Shown: positions 7,194 through 15,259, numbered from the stretch's first letter. The stretch is DNA of 64,000 nt from Oceanobacillus indicireducens (GCF_014647195.1 NZ_BMOS01000003.1:1-64000), one strand, 5' to 3'. Numbers and translations are program-made. Notes: generated by a model not told the origin, from the letters alone.

Positions 7194-8206
7194 TGAGTTT
7201 AGAAATATTAGGGATTTCCGTACTGTGGACCTTCTTATTTGGATATGTCATCCTCGCTTCCATTGACTTTGGTGCTGGATTCTTCAATGCTTATAGTATA
7301 TTGATTGGTAAAGAGAAAATCCTATCAAAGGTTATTCAGCGGTACCTATCACCAGTATGGTCCGTGACGAACGTGTTCTTTGTATTTTTCTATATTGGGA
7401 TTGTTGGATTTTTCCCGAAAACGGCGACTTACTTCGGAACAATCTTACTAATTCCAGGCAGTATCGCTTTGATCTTGATGGCAATCCGCGGTTCCTACTA
7501 TGCCTTTGAATCGTATCGAGCCGGTCATAAAGGGTATGCCACCATGTACGGTATTGCAGGATTGCTTATTCCGCCAGCTTTATCGGTTGTGCTTGCAATT
7601 GCTCAAGGTGGATTTGTAACCATTGAAAATGGAACTCCACAGCTTGACTATTTTGCATTATTTACGAGTCCATTATCCTGGTCCATCGTCGTTCTTGCCA
7701 TTATAGCTGTATTATACATTTCTGCAGTATTCCTAACATGGTATGCAGATAAAGCGCAAGATGCTGATGCGAGAGACTTGATGCGCAGATATGCGTTAAT
7801 TTGGGCTATCCCATTAATCGTAGCAGCTTCGGGGATTATTATTGAACTCCGCTACCATAACTACATGTTGTTCGAAAATCTGCTGAACCTATGGTGGATG
7901 TTTGCCGTTTCCTTTGTGCTGTGGGCATTGACTACGTGGTTCATTTGGAGAAAAAGAAGTTATACAGCTGCGTTGTGGTTGTTAGTCGGTCAATTTGCAT
8001 TTGCATTTTTCGCATACGGTATTGCCCATTATCCTTACCTGCTTTACCCGCACTTGACGATTCATGAAGGCTTCACCAACCAAGCAATGGCTATTTCGCT
8101 TGTTATCGTCTTCGTACTCGGGCTCGCATTACTGATCCCGTCGATCTATTTATTATTAAAACTGTTCTTGTTTGATGAGGAATATATCCAAGGTAAGAAG
8201 GAGTGA
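7193..8206 (+). CDS. cydB: Cytochrome bd oxidase subunit II
   Basis: CydB (337 residues) is the structural partner of CydA. It has about nine membrane helices and the N-terminal ISVLWTFLFGYVILASIDFG signature with its conserved acidic residue. It begins within the cydA stop region (1-bp overlap). The AAGGAG ending this gene doubles as the ribosome site for the tiny cydS gene that follows. The conserved Trp/Asp pattern and length are normal for the family. It forms one transcription unit with cydA and cydS. Confidence 0.96.
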   Translation: MSLEILGISVLWTFLFGYVILASIDFGAGFFNAYSILIGKEKILSKVIQRYLSPVWSVTNVFFVFFYIGIVGFFPKTATYFGTILLIPGSIALILMAIRGSYYAFESYRAGHKGYATMYGIAGLLIPPALSVVLAIAQGGFVTIENGTPQLDYFALFTSPLSWSIVVLAIIAVLYISAVFLTWYADKAQDADARDLMRRYALIWAIPLIVAASGIIIELRYHNYMLFENLLNLWWMFAVSFVLWALTTWFIWRKRSYTAALWLLVGQFAFAFFAYGIAHYPYLLYPHLTIHEGFTNQAMAISLVIVFVLGLALLIPSIYLLLKLFLFDEEYIQGKKE

Positions 8207-8211
8207 ACGAA

Positions 8212-8325
8212 ATGTTTAATGATTTTCTAATGTTTGTTGCTCCAGGATTAGTGATTATCATAGCCATCATCCTCGCTTTTATTGTTGCCGACAAAGATGA
8301 TGCTTTTGGAGATAAGGAAAATTGA
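8212..8325 (+). CDS. cydS: CydS-type small subunit of cytochrome bd oxidase (37 aa)
   Basis: The 37-codon frame starts five bases after cydB, with AAGGAG overlapping the cydB stop. The peptide has one membrane helix (about residues 8-26, APGLVIIIAIILAFIVA) and a charged tail (DKDDAFGDKEN). In Geobacillus bd oxidase a third subunit of about 33 residues, CydS, has the same layout: a short N-terminus, a Pro after the first few residues and a single helix. It sits beside the haem-bearing helices of CydA. Position, coupling and topology all match, and only the sequence similarity is modest. Confidence 0.82.
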   Translation: MFNDFLMFVAPGLVIIIAIILAFIVADKDDAFGDKEN

Positions 8326-8329
8326 ACCT

Positions 8330-8365
8330 CTTATGACTGAAGTTACGAGTGTTCTTGGTTTATTC
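8330..8365 (+). mobile_element. IS200/IS605-like end remnant (hairpin)
   Basis: CTTATGAC-TGAA-GTTACGAG forms a hairpin, followed by TGTTCTTGGTTTATTC. The same 31-base segment (29 of 31 identical) occurs in inverse orientation at 25971-26001, beside the decayed TnpB gene. Hairpins of this form are typical of IS200/IS605 ends. No transposase remains at this site. Confidence 0.5.
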
Positions 8366-8367
8366 AT

Positions 8368-8523
8368 AAAGTGAAACTTCAGTCAGTGGGGCTTTCCTTG
8401 CCTCCCCCACTGAATGTTAGTTGAACAGAATCAGGGTTTTACGGACTGTATATCCCCCATCTTCACATGTAGGGCTACCCTCATATTTAGAGGTGGGGGT
8501 ATTACAGACCGTTAATACGTGAT
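8368..8523 (+). repeat. 150-bp dispersed element, copy 2 (full length)
   Basis: This copy runs from AAAGTGAAAC to ACGTGAT. Stem 1 is CAGTGGGG...CCCCACTG. Stem 2 pairs the TTTTACGGACTGTATATCCCC region with GGGGTATTACAGACCGTTAA. It lies between the convergent cydS and cydC genes. Confidence 0.85.
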
Positions 8524-8526
8524 ATT

Positions 8527-8562
8527 AAAAAAGTGATTGCCCAAAAGAGCAATCACTTTTTT
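8527..8562. terminator. Bidirectional terminator between cyd units
   Basis: AAAAAAGTGATTGC pairs with GCAATCACTTTTTT. The cydC stop codon follows at once, so the hairpin serves cydDC on the minus strand and also blocks read-through from cydABS. Confidence 0.85.
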
Positions 8563-8563
8563 A

Positions 8564-10279
8564 TTATGCGTGAAAAACGCTTTGTTCAATTTGTTTCAGT
8601 TCGTAAAAATAACCTTGCATTTCCAACAATTGTTCATAACTGCCGACTTCAACAACTTTGCCCTCTTCCATAACGACAATTTGATCCATTGTTTCCAGTC
8701 CATTCAAGCGATGGCTAATGAGGATAAGTGTATCATGTTTCGCTAGTTCAAATAATTCCTGATAAATATTAAAACTCGTAAGGGAATCCATTGATGACGT
8801 TGGTTCGTCAAGTAGCCAGAGATAGGAGTTCTTAAGCATTGTACGGGCAAGCGCCAGCCGCTGTTTTTCCCCTCCCGATAGATTGGCACCTTTTTCAAGC
8901 ACCGCATCGTCCAGTTTGAACTGGCTTAATTCAACTTTTTCCAATACTTTCAGCAAATGCTCATCCGATACTTCATCCGCAGCGATTTTCAGATTATCTC
9001 GGATTGTCCCAAAGAAGAAATGGTTTTCCTGAAGGACGACATTTGCATATTTCCAAATGCTTTCTTGATTCAGCCCGCTAATCTCTTCTCCGTTAATCAG
9101 AATTTCTCCTGAATCTGCAGAATTAAAATTTAGCAACAAGCTAAGAATGGTTGATTTCCCAGAACCACTCGGGCCAACGATTGCCGTTTTCGAACCTGCC
9201 GGAAAATAGAGCTGAACATCATTCAAAGTTTGTCTTTCTTCTTCTGAATAAGTAAATGATACATCATTAAACGTTATAGCTGGGGAAGAAGTCAAGATTA
9301 GGTCTTCCTTCTCTTCTACTTCAACTGGTTCACTACCAACTACTGCTGATAATCTAGCTGCCGCTCTTCTATTATCCTCGAGATGACTAGGGAAAATCGC
9401 CATCGATGTCGTGTCTTCAAAGACAGTTAAAGAAATCATTAACAGCATCGCTAAGAAAACTCCATTCAAGCTGCCTGCTGCGATTAAATAAGCACCCATT
9501 CCAAGCACAACGACCGAGATGATCAGTGATACAAATGTATTTAATGATTCACTGTAAAGATGATGGACACCCGCTTTCTCCTGTTCCCGAACATAGGTTT
9601 CAGCCATTTGCTCAAGTGCTTCCTCTTTTTCTTCCAGCCGCTGATATATTTTCAAATCACGGAAACCGTAGAAGAGCTCTGTCACTTCTGTTGATAATTT
9701 TCCGCGTTCCTCTCTTAATCCCTGGTCGACCCGACGCTGCCTGATAGCGAAATACACTGGGACAAGCACCGTCGTTAGAAGAAACCCGACAAAAATAATA
9801 ATGGCATGCGTAGTAGAAAAATATGCCGTGAAAAATATCGTACAGAAGAACACAAGAAATAGTACAATTGGCGGATAAAAGACCCGCAAGAAGAAGTTCT
9901 GTAATGTTTCCACATCCCCGACAATACGGGCAAGCAAGTCCCCGCTCCGGAACTTCTGGAAAATCTGTGGAGCAAGCGGCTCTAATCTTTCATAAAAAGA
10001 TACCCGTAAATTACTAAGCATCGTAAACGTGCCACGGTGCGAGTAATAACGTTCTCCGTAGCGGCTAATGGCGGAGATGATTCCAAAGAGTTTTACCGTA
10101 CCGACAAGCACCATCAAGGTATAGATTGGCGGAGCGAGTGCTGCTTGGGAAATTAAATACCCACTCGCTGAAAACAATCCGACAGCGGTAATCCCACCGA
10201 TAAATCCACATATAATCGAGAGGATAATGTCTTTTTTCTCTTTAAATAATAGATGGATCACTGTTGTTAAATCCCTCAC
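8564..10279 (-). CDS. cydC: Heterodimeric thiol/cysteine ABC exporter for bd-oxidase assembly, CydC subunit
   Basis: This 571-residue half-transporter has an N-terminal membrane domain of six helices (about 1-310) and a C-terminal ATPase with Walker A GPSGSGKST, signature LSGGEKQRLALAR and Walker B LWLLDEPT. The early GLFSASGYLISQAALAPPIY stretch is typical of CydC. With CydD it exports reductant (cysteine or glutathione in E. coli) and is needed for haem d insertion into cytochrome bd. It overlaps cydD by four bases (ATGA). The operon faces cydABS rather than continuing it, unlike the B. subtilis cydABCD order. Confidence 0.93.
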   Translation of the reverse strand: MRDLTTVIHLLFKEKKDIILSIICGFIGGITAVGLFSASGYLISQAALAPPIYTLMVLVGTVKLFGIISAISRYGERYYSHRGTFTMLSNLRVSFYERLEPLAPQIFQKFRSGDLLARIVGDVETLQNFFLRVFYPPIVLFLVFFCTIFFTAYFSTTHAIIIFVGFLLTTVLVPVYFAIRQRRVDQGLREERGKLSTEVTELFYGFRDLKIYQRLEEKEEALEQMAETYVREQEKAGVHHLYSESLNTFVSLIISVVVLGMGAYLIAAGSLNGVFLAMLLMISLTVFEDTTSMAIFPSHLEDNRRAAARLSAVVGSEPVEVEEKEDLILTSSPAITFNDVSFTYSEEERQTLNDVQLYFPAGSKTAIVGPSGSGKSTILSLLLNFNSADSGEILINGEEISGLNQESIWKYANVVLQENHFFFGTIRDNLKIAADEVSDEHLLKVLEKVELSQFKLDDAVLEKGANLSGGEKQRLALARTMLKNSYLWLLDEPTSSMDSLTSFNIYQELFELAKHDTLILISHRLNGLETMDQIVVMEEGKVVEVGSYEQLLEMQGYFYELKQIEQSVFHA

Positions 10280-12006
10280 TTCCGCTCACCTCCTTGCTCT
10301 GCTGAGACCATAGAACGATAATCCGGATTCGTTCTTAACAATTCTTCGTGCTTCCCTTTTGCCACGATCTTTCCGGAATCAAGCAAGACAATCTTGTCCG
10401 CATGTTTAATCGTGTGCAGGCGATGCGCTACCGTAATAATGGTTGCATGCTTCGCCAATTCTTCAATCGATTGTTGTAATATCCGTTCGGTTCGTAAGTC
10501 GAGTCCTACAGTAGGTTCGTCAAATAGGATAATGGAAGGCCGCTTCAGAAAAGCCCTTGCAAGGGCGACCCGCTGTTTCTCTCCACCGGACAGTCCGCGT
10601 CCCGCTTCACCGACCGGAGTGTCATATCCTTTTTCCAAAGAGGCAACGAGCTCTGATATTCCAGCTTTTTCACCTGCCGCCTCAATTTCTACTCTCGCTC
10701 TCTCCCCTCTCCCGCCAATAGCTATATTATCCGCAATTGTTCCAGAGAATAAATATGGATGCTGGGAAATATAGCTTATTTCGTTAAACCATGCCTTTTC
10801 TTCATACTCTGAGAGAGGTTTTCCATTAACGAGAATCTCCCCCTCTGTATTAGCAACGAGACCTGCGATAACATGCAGCAAAGTGGATTTTCCTGAACCA
10901 GTTTTACCAATAATGGCGATTTGTTCATAAGGAGAAATCTCTACCGAAATATGATTTAAAGTAAAACCATTCTCTTCATAACGGAAGCAAACATCCTTTA
11001 ATTCAATGGCAGGCGGTTTTCTTACCTCAAATACATTACTCCCCCATTCCACCGGCATGTCCGGTGTGTCGAGTTCCTTCTGCAACTTGTTGAAAGCACC
11101 ACTACTGCCTCTTCCAGTATGAAAAGCATTTCCAAGTTCCTTTAACTTATTGTAAAATTCCGGTGCAAGCAAAAGCATAAGAAAACCGGTGAAAAAACTA
11201 ATGTTTTGGAAAATGATCAAACGGAATGCAACTTCAAGTGCGATCAATCCCATACTAAGCATCGAAATGAATTCCAGTGCGAACGAGTTCGCGAAAGCCG
11301 TTTTGAGAACAACCATCGTAGCATCCCGAAAGTTCAGACTGCTTTCCTCTATTTCTGCTTTTTGTTCTTTTGAGCGACCATATAACTTAAGAGTCGTCAG
11401 TCCTTGCAGTGTATCAAGGAACTTTCCTGAGAATGCCGCCATTTTATCGAGCTGTTCCTCCGATTTATCCTTCGTATTAAAACCGATAATTACCATAAAA
11501 ATCGGGATGAATGGTGCGGTAATTATAATGATGATTCCAGTCGTGAAATGTTCGGCAAAAATCGTAATAAGTAGCATGATGGGAATGATAATAGACTGGA
11601 TAACTTGGGGGATGTAGCTACTATAATAATCGTCTATTTCATCTACCGTATCCATCATGACACTCACTTTCTCGCCGGACCTTCCGTACATCGCTGCTTG
11701 CATATTCGTCTTAGAATATTTACGAAGCAGCTGGCTTCTCAGTCCTTGCTTTACAATTGCTGCAAGACGGACCCCCGTTTTTCCATTTCCATAATTAAAT
11801 AAAGTTCGTCCGAGCAATGCTGCAAGTAATAAGGCAAGATATGGTAAAAGGTCAGCAAAAGCTGTTCCTTGTAAAAATGCTTCATTTACGATATACACAA
11901 GCAAGTAGGCTTGAGCAATAATACTGATCCCACTAAGCAGTGAAAATAAAATCATCAGAATCAGTCTGCCTCTATGGTCTTGTGCCAGATCCTTCCAACT
12001 GTGCAT
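10276..12006 (-). CDS. cydD: Heterodimeric ABC exporter for bd-oxidase assembly, CydD subunit
   Basis: The 576-residue half-transporter is the first gene of cydDC. It has a six-helix membrane domain (about 15-310) and an ATPase domain with GKTGSGKST, LSGGEKQRVALAR and IILFDEPT. AGGAGGAACAATAC precedes the ATG. The promoter lies 40-70 bp upstream with a Rex-like palindrome overlapping the expected transcription start. This suggests control by the NADH/NAD+ ratio, in keeping with low-oxygen induction of bd oxidase. Confidence 0.93.
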   Translation of the reverse strand: MHSWKDLAQDHRGRLILMILFSLLSGISIIAQAYLLVYIVNEAFLQGTAFADLLPYLALLLAALLGRTLFNYGNGKTGVRLAAIVKQGLRSQLLRKYSKTNMQAAMYGRSGEKVSVMMDTVDEIDDYYSSYIPQVIQSIIIPIMLLITIFAEHFTTGIIIIITAPFIPIFMVIIGFNTKDKSEEQLDKMAAFSGKFLDTLQGLTTLKLYGRSKEQKAEIEESSLNFRDATMVVLKTAFANSFALEFISMLSMGLIALEVAFRLIIFQNISFFTGFLMLLLAPEFYNKLKELGNAFHTGRGSSGAFNKLQKELDTPDMPVEWGSNVFEVRKPPAIELKDVCFRYEENGFTLNHISVEISPYEQIAIIGKTGSGKSTLLHVIAGLVANTEGEILVNGKPLSEYEEKAWFNEISYISQHPYLFSGTIADNIAIGGRGERARVEIEAAGEKAGISELVASLEKGYDTPVGEAGRGLSGGEKQRVALARAFLKRPSIILFDEPTVGLDLRTERILQQSIEELAKHATIITVAHRLHTIKHADKIVLLDSGKIVAKGKHEELLRTNPDYRSMVSAEQGGERK

Positions 12007-12026
12007 GTATTGTTCCTCCTACTAAG

Positions 12027-12044
12027 AAGTGAAGTCTTTCACAT
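12027..12044 (-). promoter_or_regulatory. Rex-like operator upstream of cydDC
   Basis: ATGTGAA-AGAC-TTCACTT matches the Rex consensus TTGTGAA-N4-TTCACAA at 11 of 14 defined bases. It begins two bases after the -10 box, a position where a bound repressor would block initiation. No equivalent was found before cydA. Confidence 0.6.
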
Positions 12045-12045
12045 A

Positions 12046-12075
12046 AGTATAACCGATTCATCACCCCACAGTAAA
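12046..12075 (-). promoter_or_regulatory. cydDC promoter
   Basis: TTTACT (12075-12070) and TATACT (12051-12046) are spaced by 18 bp on the minus strand. The -10 is good and the -35 is weak, which fits a regulated promoter. Confidence 0.55.
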
Positions 12076-12111
12076 ACAAGAGACCCTACGTTAACAAAGC
12101 TGTCGAAATTA

Positions 12112-12149
12112 CAAAAAGGATGAACATTTTCTGTCCATCCCTTTTTGTG
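12112..12149. terminator. Terminator-like hairpin upstream of cydDC
   Basis: ACAAAAAGGATG and CATCCCTTTTTGT pair around a 13-base loop, with T runs on both strands. It probably ends transcription from the uspA-ydbC side before the cydDC promoter. Confidence 0.65.
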
Positions 12150-12150
12150 C

Positions 12151-12685
12151 TTACTTTCATAAAGCTTAAGTGCAACTTTCTTCTGGAGGTCCGCAGTCCA
12201 GACACCTCTCGCACCTGCTGAGCGGCTGGTGAGCCTCTTCGCGGGCAAGCCCGCGAAGAGGCTCACCTAGGCCTATCGACGAACAGGAGGTTCTAATGCC
12301 GGCATTGGTCACAGGACGTGACCGTACTTAGCCGGCCTCCCGCAGGAGTCTCGAGGTGTCTGTACTGCTCTGAGGAAAGGCCTAATTTAGAACACTATTT
12401 CATATTCTTATCCCATTCGCATGTTCAACTTCAGTTTTATCTTTCCATTAGTGTTTCATCTAGCTTTATGAGGAAACAACTGAGGGTTATTTTCCCATCA
12501 GCATGTTCTTCTTACTTTAATGGGAAAACAACTGGGGTTTTTTCTCCCATTCACATGTTTATCTTACTTAATTGGGAAAGCATCCGTCCACCGGGCAACT
12601 GAACGGCGATTAGAGCGCCTTAATTAGTGAAAGAGCAAAAGGACTTACCCTGTATGAACGGAATCCACTGTTCAGGCAGCGTATA
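12151..12685. repeat. Composite GC-rich repeat module, locus 1 (A element, tandem hairpins, B fragment)
   Basis: The segment is homologous to 59322-59832. Part A (12193-12368) has 16-bp inverted ends, GCAGTCCAGACACCTC and GAGGTGTCTGTACTGC (one mismatch). It encloses a perfect palindrome with 19-bp arms around AA at 12228-12267. Three imperfect units follow (about 12408-12580), each with CCCAT...ATGGG-type arms. The module ends with only the right end of part B (about 12576-12640, CCGTCCACCGGGCAACTGAA). Short open frames running through it are artefacts of GC-rich palindromes. Confidence 0.8.
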
Positions 12686-12697
12686 TTCAGTTATTAT

Positions 12698-12913
12698 TCA
12701 GTTGAAACTTCCCAAGCTTTCTTTTAGTTTAAGTACTTCTTCTTTTGTCAATGTGATGCCTTTGCCCATTTTTTTGTGATCTGGGGCCCAGTCTCTAAGA
12801 TCATATTTCGGATCCCTTCCATTCCAGCTGACGAGATTGAGCTCTTTCGTCCAGCCTTTTGGTGATTCGGATAGGACGACAATATTTTCAATGATTTCAT
12901 ATTGGATATCCAT
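12698..12913 (-). CDS. YdbC/PC4-like ssDNA-binding protein
   Basis: The 71-residue protein matches the YdbC family, a bacterial version of the PC4 coactivator fold. Such proteins dimerise and bind single-stranded nucleic acid. Typical family features are the N-terminal strand (QYEIIENIVVLSE), the Trp-rich turn (LNLVSWNGRDPKYDLRDW) and the C-terminal helix (TKEEVLKLKESL). It lies 15 bp after the universal stress protein gene in the same direction, suggesting a two-gene operon. Its role is inferred from the fold, and the target in the cell is unknown. Confidence 0.82.
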   Translation of the reverse strand: MDIQYEIIENIVVLSESPKGWTKELNLVSWNGRDPKYDLRDWAPDHKKMGKGITLTKEEVLKLKESLGSFN

Positions 12914-12928
12914 TACTCTACCTCTTTC

Positions 12929-13363
12929 CTATTTAATTACTAAAACTTTACTTGCTGCTCGTTGTACAATCGTGCTGCTGACGCTCCCGAGGAAGAGTCT
13001 TTTTAAATTGCTGAGTCCACGATGACCAACAACTACCATATCAATCGCATGTTCTTCTACATAATCACAGATTGCAACTCCCGGATTTCGTTGGGAAAAA
13101 TCGGTTATGATTTCGGTGTGCACATTAAATCCGTTACCTTGTAACTCTTTTTTTATTTCTTCCAGTTTCGGATAGATGAGCTCGGCATCATTCATCGATA
13201 AATTACCACTTGCAGCCGTGCTATTACTCGTAATCCCCGGGGTTACTACCGTCACAATATAAAGATGGGAATCTTCAACTAATTTCGCTTGGGTTTTTGC
13301 TTCATCAATTGCTTTTCTACTTAATAGAGACGTATCATAAGCAACAAGGATTTTCCGGCCCAT
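12929..13363 (-). CDS. Universal stress protein, UspA family
   Basis: The 144-residue single-domain Usp has the ATP-binding pattern G-x2-G-x9-G-S in VVGHRGLSNLKRLFLGSVSS near the C-terminus and the first strand KILVAYDTS at the start. The start chosen is the ATG at 13363, which follows GGAAGGGAG. An upstream in-frame ATG would add 13 charged residues without family support. A nucleotide-binding stress protein of the cytosol is expected. It forms an operon with ydbC and is divergent from the C45 hydrolase gene. Confidence 0.9.
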   Translation of the reverse strand: MGRKILVAYDTSLLSRKAIDEAKTQAKLVEDSHLYIVTVVTPGITSNSTAASGNLSMNDAELIYPKLEEIKKELQGNGFNVHTEIITDFSQRNPGVAICDYVEEHAIDMVVVGHRGLSNLKRLFLGSVSSTIVQRAASKVLVIK

Positions 13364-13518
13364 GGACTTCTCTCCCTTCCGTCTCTTTATCTTACCAAAC
13401 AATTAGACATTCTTACAATAACTACACTGGTACTAAAAATGCAATTCATTTTCTTATTTCCCTTGCTTCTAGTATGCTTCATGTATACTACACACAACCA
13501 TCAGAATGGAGGGATAAC

Positions 13519-14559
13519 GTGAGACAGGTAGTTAGCGATGTCATTCAATTTCGGGGAAGCCATGATGATTTTGGTCGATTTCAAGGAAAAGAATTACAGG
13601 ACTCTCCCATTTTAAAAGCCCGCAGAAGACAATTGAAAAGCCGGTCAAAACACCATTATATCGTGGATGAAGAAAAAATCAGGCCAATCATCCAATATTT
13701 TAGTCCCGGCATCTGGAATGAATTACTCGGGCTTGCCGATGCCCTGGAACTATCTACTGAAGAGGCCCTCCGAGAGTTTGGCGGTTATTATTTTGAATAC
13801 GGGAAGAGCGGCTGCTCAATATTGACTGGTAATCAGTTTATGATCCGAAACTATGACAATGACCCCATCACCTATGAAGGGCGTTACGTCCTTTATGCAC
13901 CAACTGATGGCGGATATGCAACGATTGGTCCATCCATGCAAATTACTGGCCGGACGGATGGTCTGAATGAAAAAGGACTCGCCATGGGCTATAACTTTAT
14001 TAATCGCCTCCGCTCAGATGATGGATTTGTTTGCAATATGATTGGCAGACTCGTACTGGAAAATTGCGCAACCGTTGATGAAGCAATTGAACTGCTAAAG
14101 GAAATTCCCCACCGTCACTCCTTCAGTTATTCCCTCGTCGACGCAACCGGAAAAACACTCGTCGTTGAAGCTTCTTCAAATGAAGTCGTAACAAGGGAAG
14201 GTACAATCTGTACGAACCACTTCGAGAAATTAACAAAGGAGAATCGTTACCGGATGGACGATTCCTTGCGCCGTTACGAAGCAATGGTCGATCAACAAGC
14301 AAATATCGACAATGTATATGATGCGTTTCGCATATTAAATGATGCCGATAAAGGGGTTTTCTCGAAGAATTACGGCGCTTGGGCAGGGACGATTCATACA
14401 GCAGCCTATTTACCAGTGCATATGCAAGCTTGGATCTCCTTTGGCCATGATCGCTTGCCACTTATTTTTGATTTCAAGAAATGGCTTGCTGGAGCCGATA
14501 TAAATGCGAAACAAATCAAGGGTAAGTTGGAATCGACGAACGGATTCATCAATCGTTAA
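13519..14559 (+). CDS. C45-family autoproteolytic acyltransferase/amide hydrolase
   Basis: The 346-residue protein resembles acyl-CoA:6-aminopenicillanate acyltransferase-type Ntn hydrolases. In these a precursor cuts itself before an internal Cys, which becomes the catalytic N-terminus. Here that residue is Cys99 in GKSGCSILTGNQ, leaving a pro-region of 98 residues. MIRNYDNDP and EKGLAMGYNFINR are characteristic of the fold. The start is a GTG at 13519 preceded by TGGAGGGATAAC. The longer open frame begins in the promoter region and is rejected. The natural substrate is unknown, with N-acyl amides likely from the family. Confidence 0.82.
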   Translation: MRQVVSDVIQFRGSHDDFGRFQGKELQDSPILKARRRQLKSRSKHHYIVDEEKIRPIIQYFSPGIWNELLGLADALELSTEEALREFGGYYFEYGKSGCSILTGNQFMIRNYDNDPITYEGRYVLYAPTDGGYATIGPSMQITGRTDGLNEKGLAMGYNFINRLRSDDGFVCNMIGRLVLENCATVDEAIELLKEIPHRHSFSYSLVDATGKTLVVEASSNEVVTREGTICTNHFEKLTKENRYRMDDSLRRYEAMVDQQANIDNVYDAFRILNDADKGVFSKNYGAWAGTIHTAAYLPVHMQAWISFGHDRLPLIFDFKKWLAGADINAKQIKGKLESTNGFINR

Positions 14560-14656
14560 GCTTTTAACCTTCACCTTCATCCTTCATTTTTATTTCTTTT
14601 CTCCAAAAATATGATATATTTTAAAGAAAGAATTTTAGAGTGAAGGAGAATGGTAT

Positions 14657-15214
14657 ATGAGTTTACAAGATTTACTTGATTTCAATAAAAAATTTGTAGA
14701 AGAAAAAAGTTATGAGCCTTACCGGACAGATACATTCCCGAACAAGAAGATGGTTATTTTCACTTGCATGGAATCAAGGTTACTAGAGCTTTTACACCGG
14801 GCACTTAACTTGGAGAACGGTGATGCGAAAATCGTTAAAAATGCCGGCGCAATTATCCGTAAACCCTTCGATAGCATTACAAAGAGTATTCTCGTTGCTA
14901 TTTATAAATTAAAAGCGGAGGAAGTAATCGTCATCGGGCACCATGACTGTGGCATGTCTGATGTAAATATTGAGGCGTTAAAACAAAGTATGATTGATCG
15001 CGGAATTAGTGAAGATCGTATTCAAACGTTAGAACATAGCGGTATCCATTTAGAAGAAGAATTTCACGGTTTTACGACGGTAGAAGAATCAGTAATGCAA
15101 AGTACAGAAATTATCCGTAATCATCCCTTACTGCCTGAAGGTATCAAAGTGCACGGCCTCGTCATTGACCCTGACACAGGTAAAGTTGATGTAGTAACAC
15201 GGGATGAAGAATAA
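14657..15214 (+). CDS. Beta-class carbonic anhydrase (YtiB-like)
   Basis: The 185-residue enzyme interconverts CO2 and bicarbonate. Zinc ligands are expected at Cys37 (TCMESR) and at His95 and Cys98 (GHHDCGM). The glycine-rich KNAGAIIRKP region matches the family. Most relatives have Asp in the C-M-D-x-R motif to pair with Arg. Here it is Glu39, a conservative but unusual change at the Asp-Arg dyad. GAAGGAGAATGGTAT precedes the ATG, and a strong hairpin terminator follows (15218-15259). The gene is monocistronic. Confidence 0.88.
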   Translation: MSLQDLLDFNKKFVEEKSYEPYRTDTFPNKKMVIFTCMESRLLELLHRALNLENGDAKIVKNAGAIIRKPFDSITKSILVAIYKLKAEEVIVIGHHDCGMSDVNIEALKQSMIDRGISEDRIQTLEHSGIHLEEEFHGFTTVEESVMQSTEIIRNHPLLPEGIKVHGLVIDPDTGKVDVVTRDEE

Positions 15215-15217
15215 TAA

Positions 15218-15259
15218 AAAGACTGAGTTGAAGTTAACATTTCAACTCAGTCTTTTTAT
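15218..15259. terminator. Terminator after carbonic anhydrase
   Basis: AAAAAGACTGAGTTGAA pairs with TTTCAACTCAGTCTTTTT. The stem is perfect over at least 15 bp and has T runs on both strands. Confidence 0.88.

Noticed and set aside
12039-12266. Open frame in the A repeat
   Set aside because: It is created by GC-rich palindromes (also seen at 59282-59515) and has no protein family support.
13297-13518. N-terminal extension of the C45 hydrolase frame
   Set aside because: It lies in the promoter region between divergent genes and overlaps the uspA start. The GTG at 13519 has a good ribosome site.
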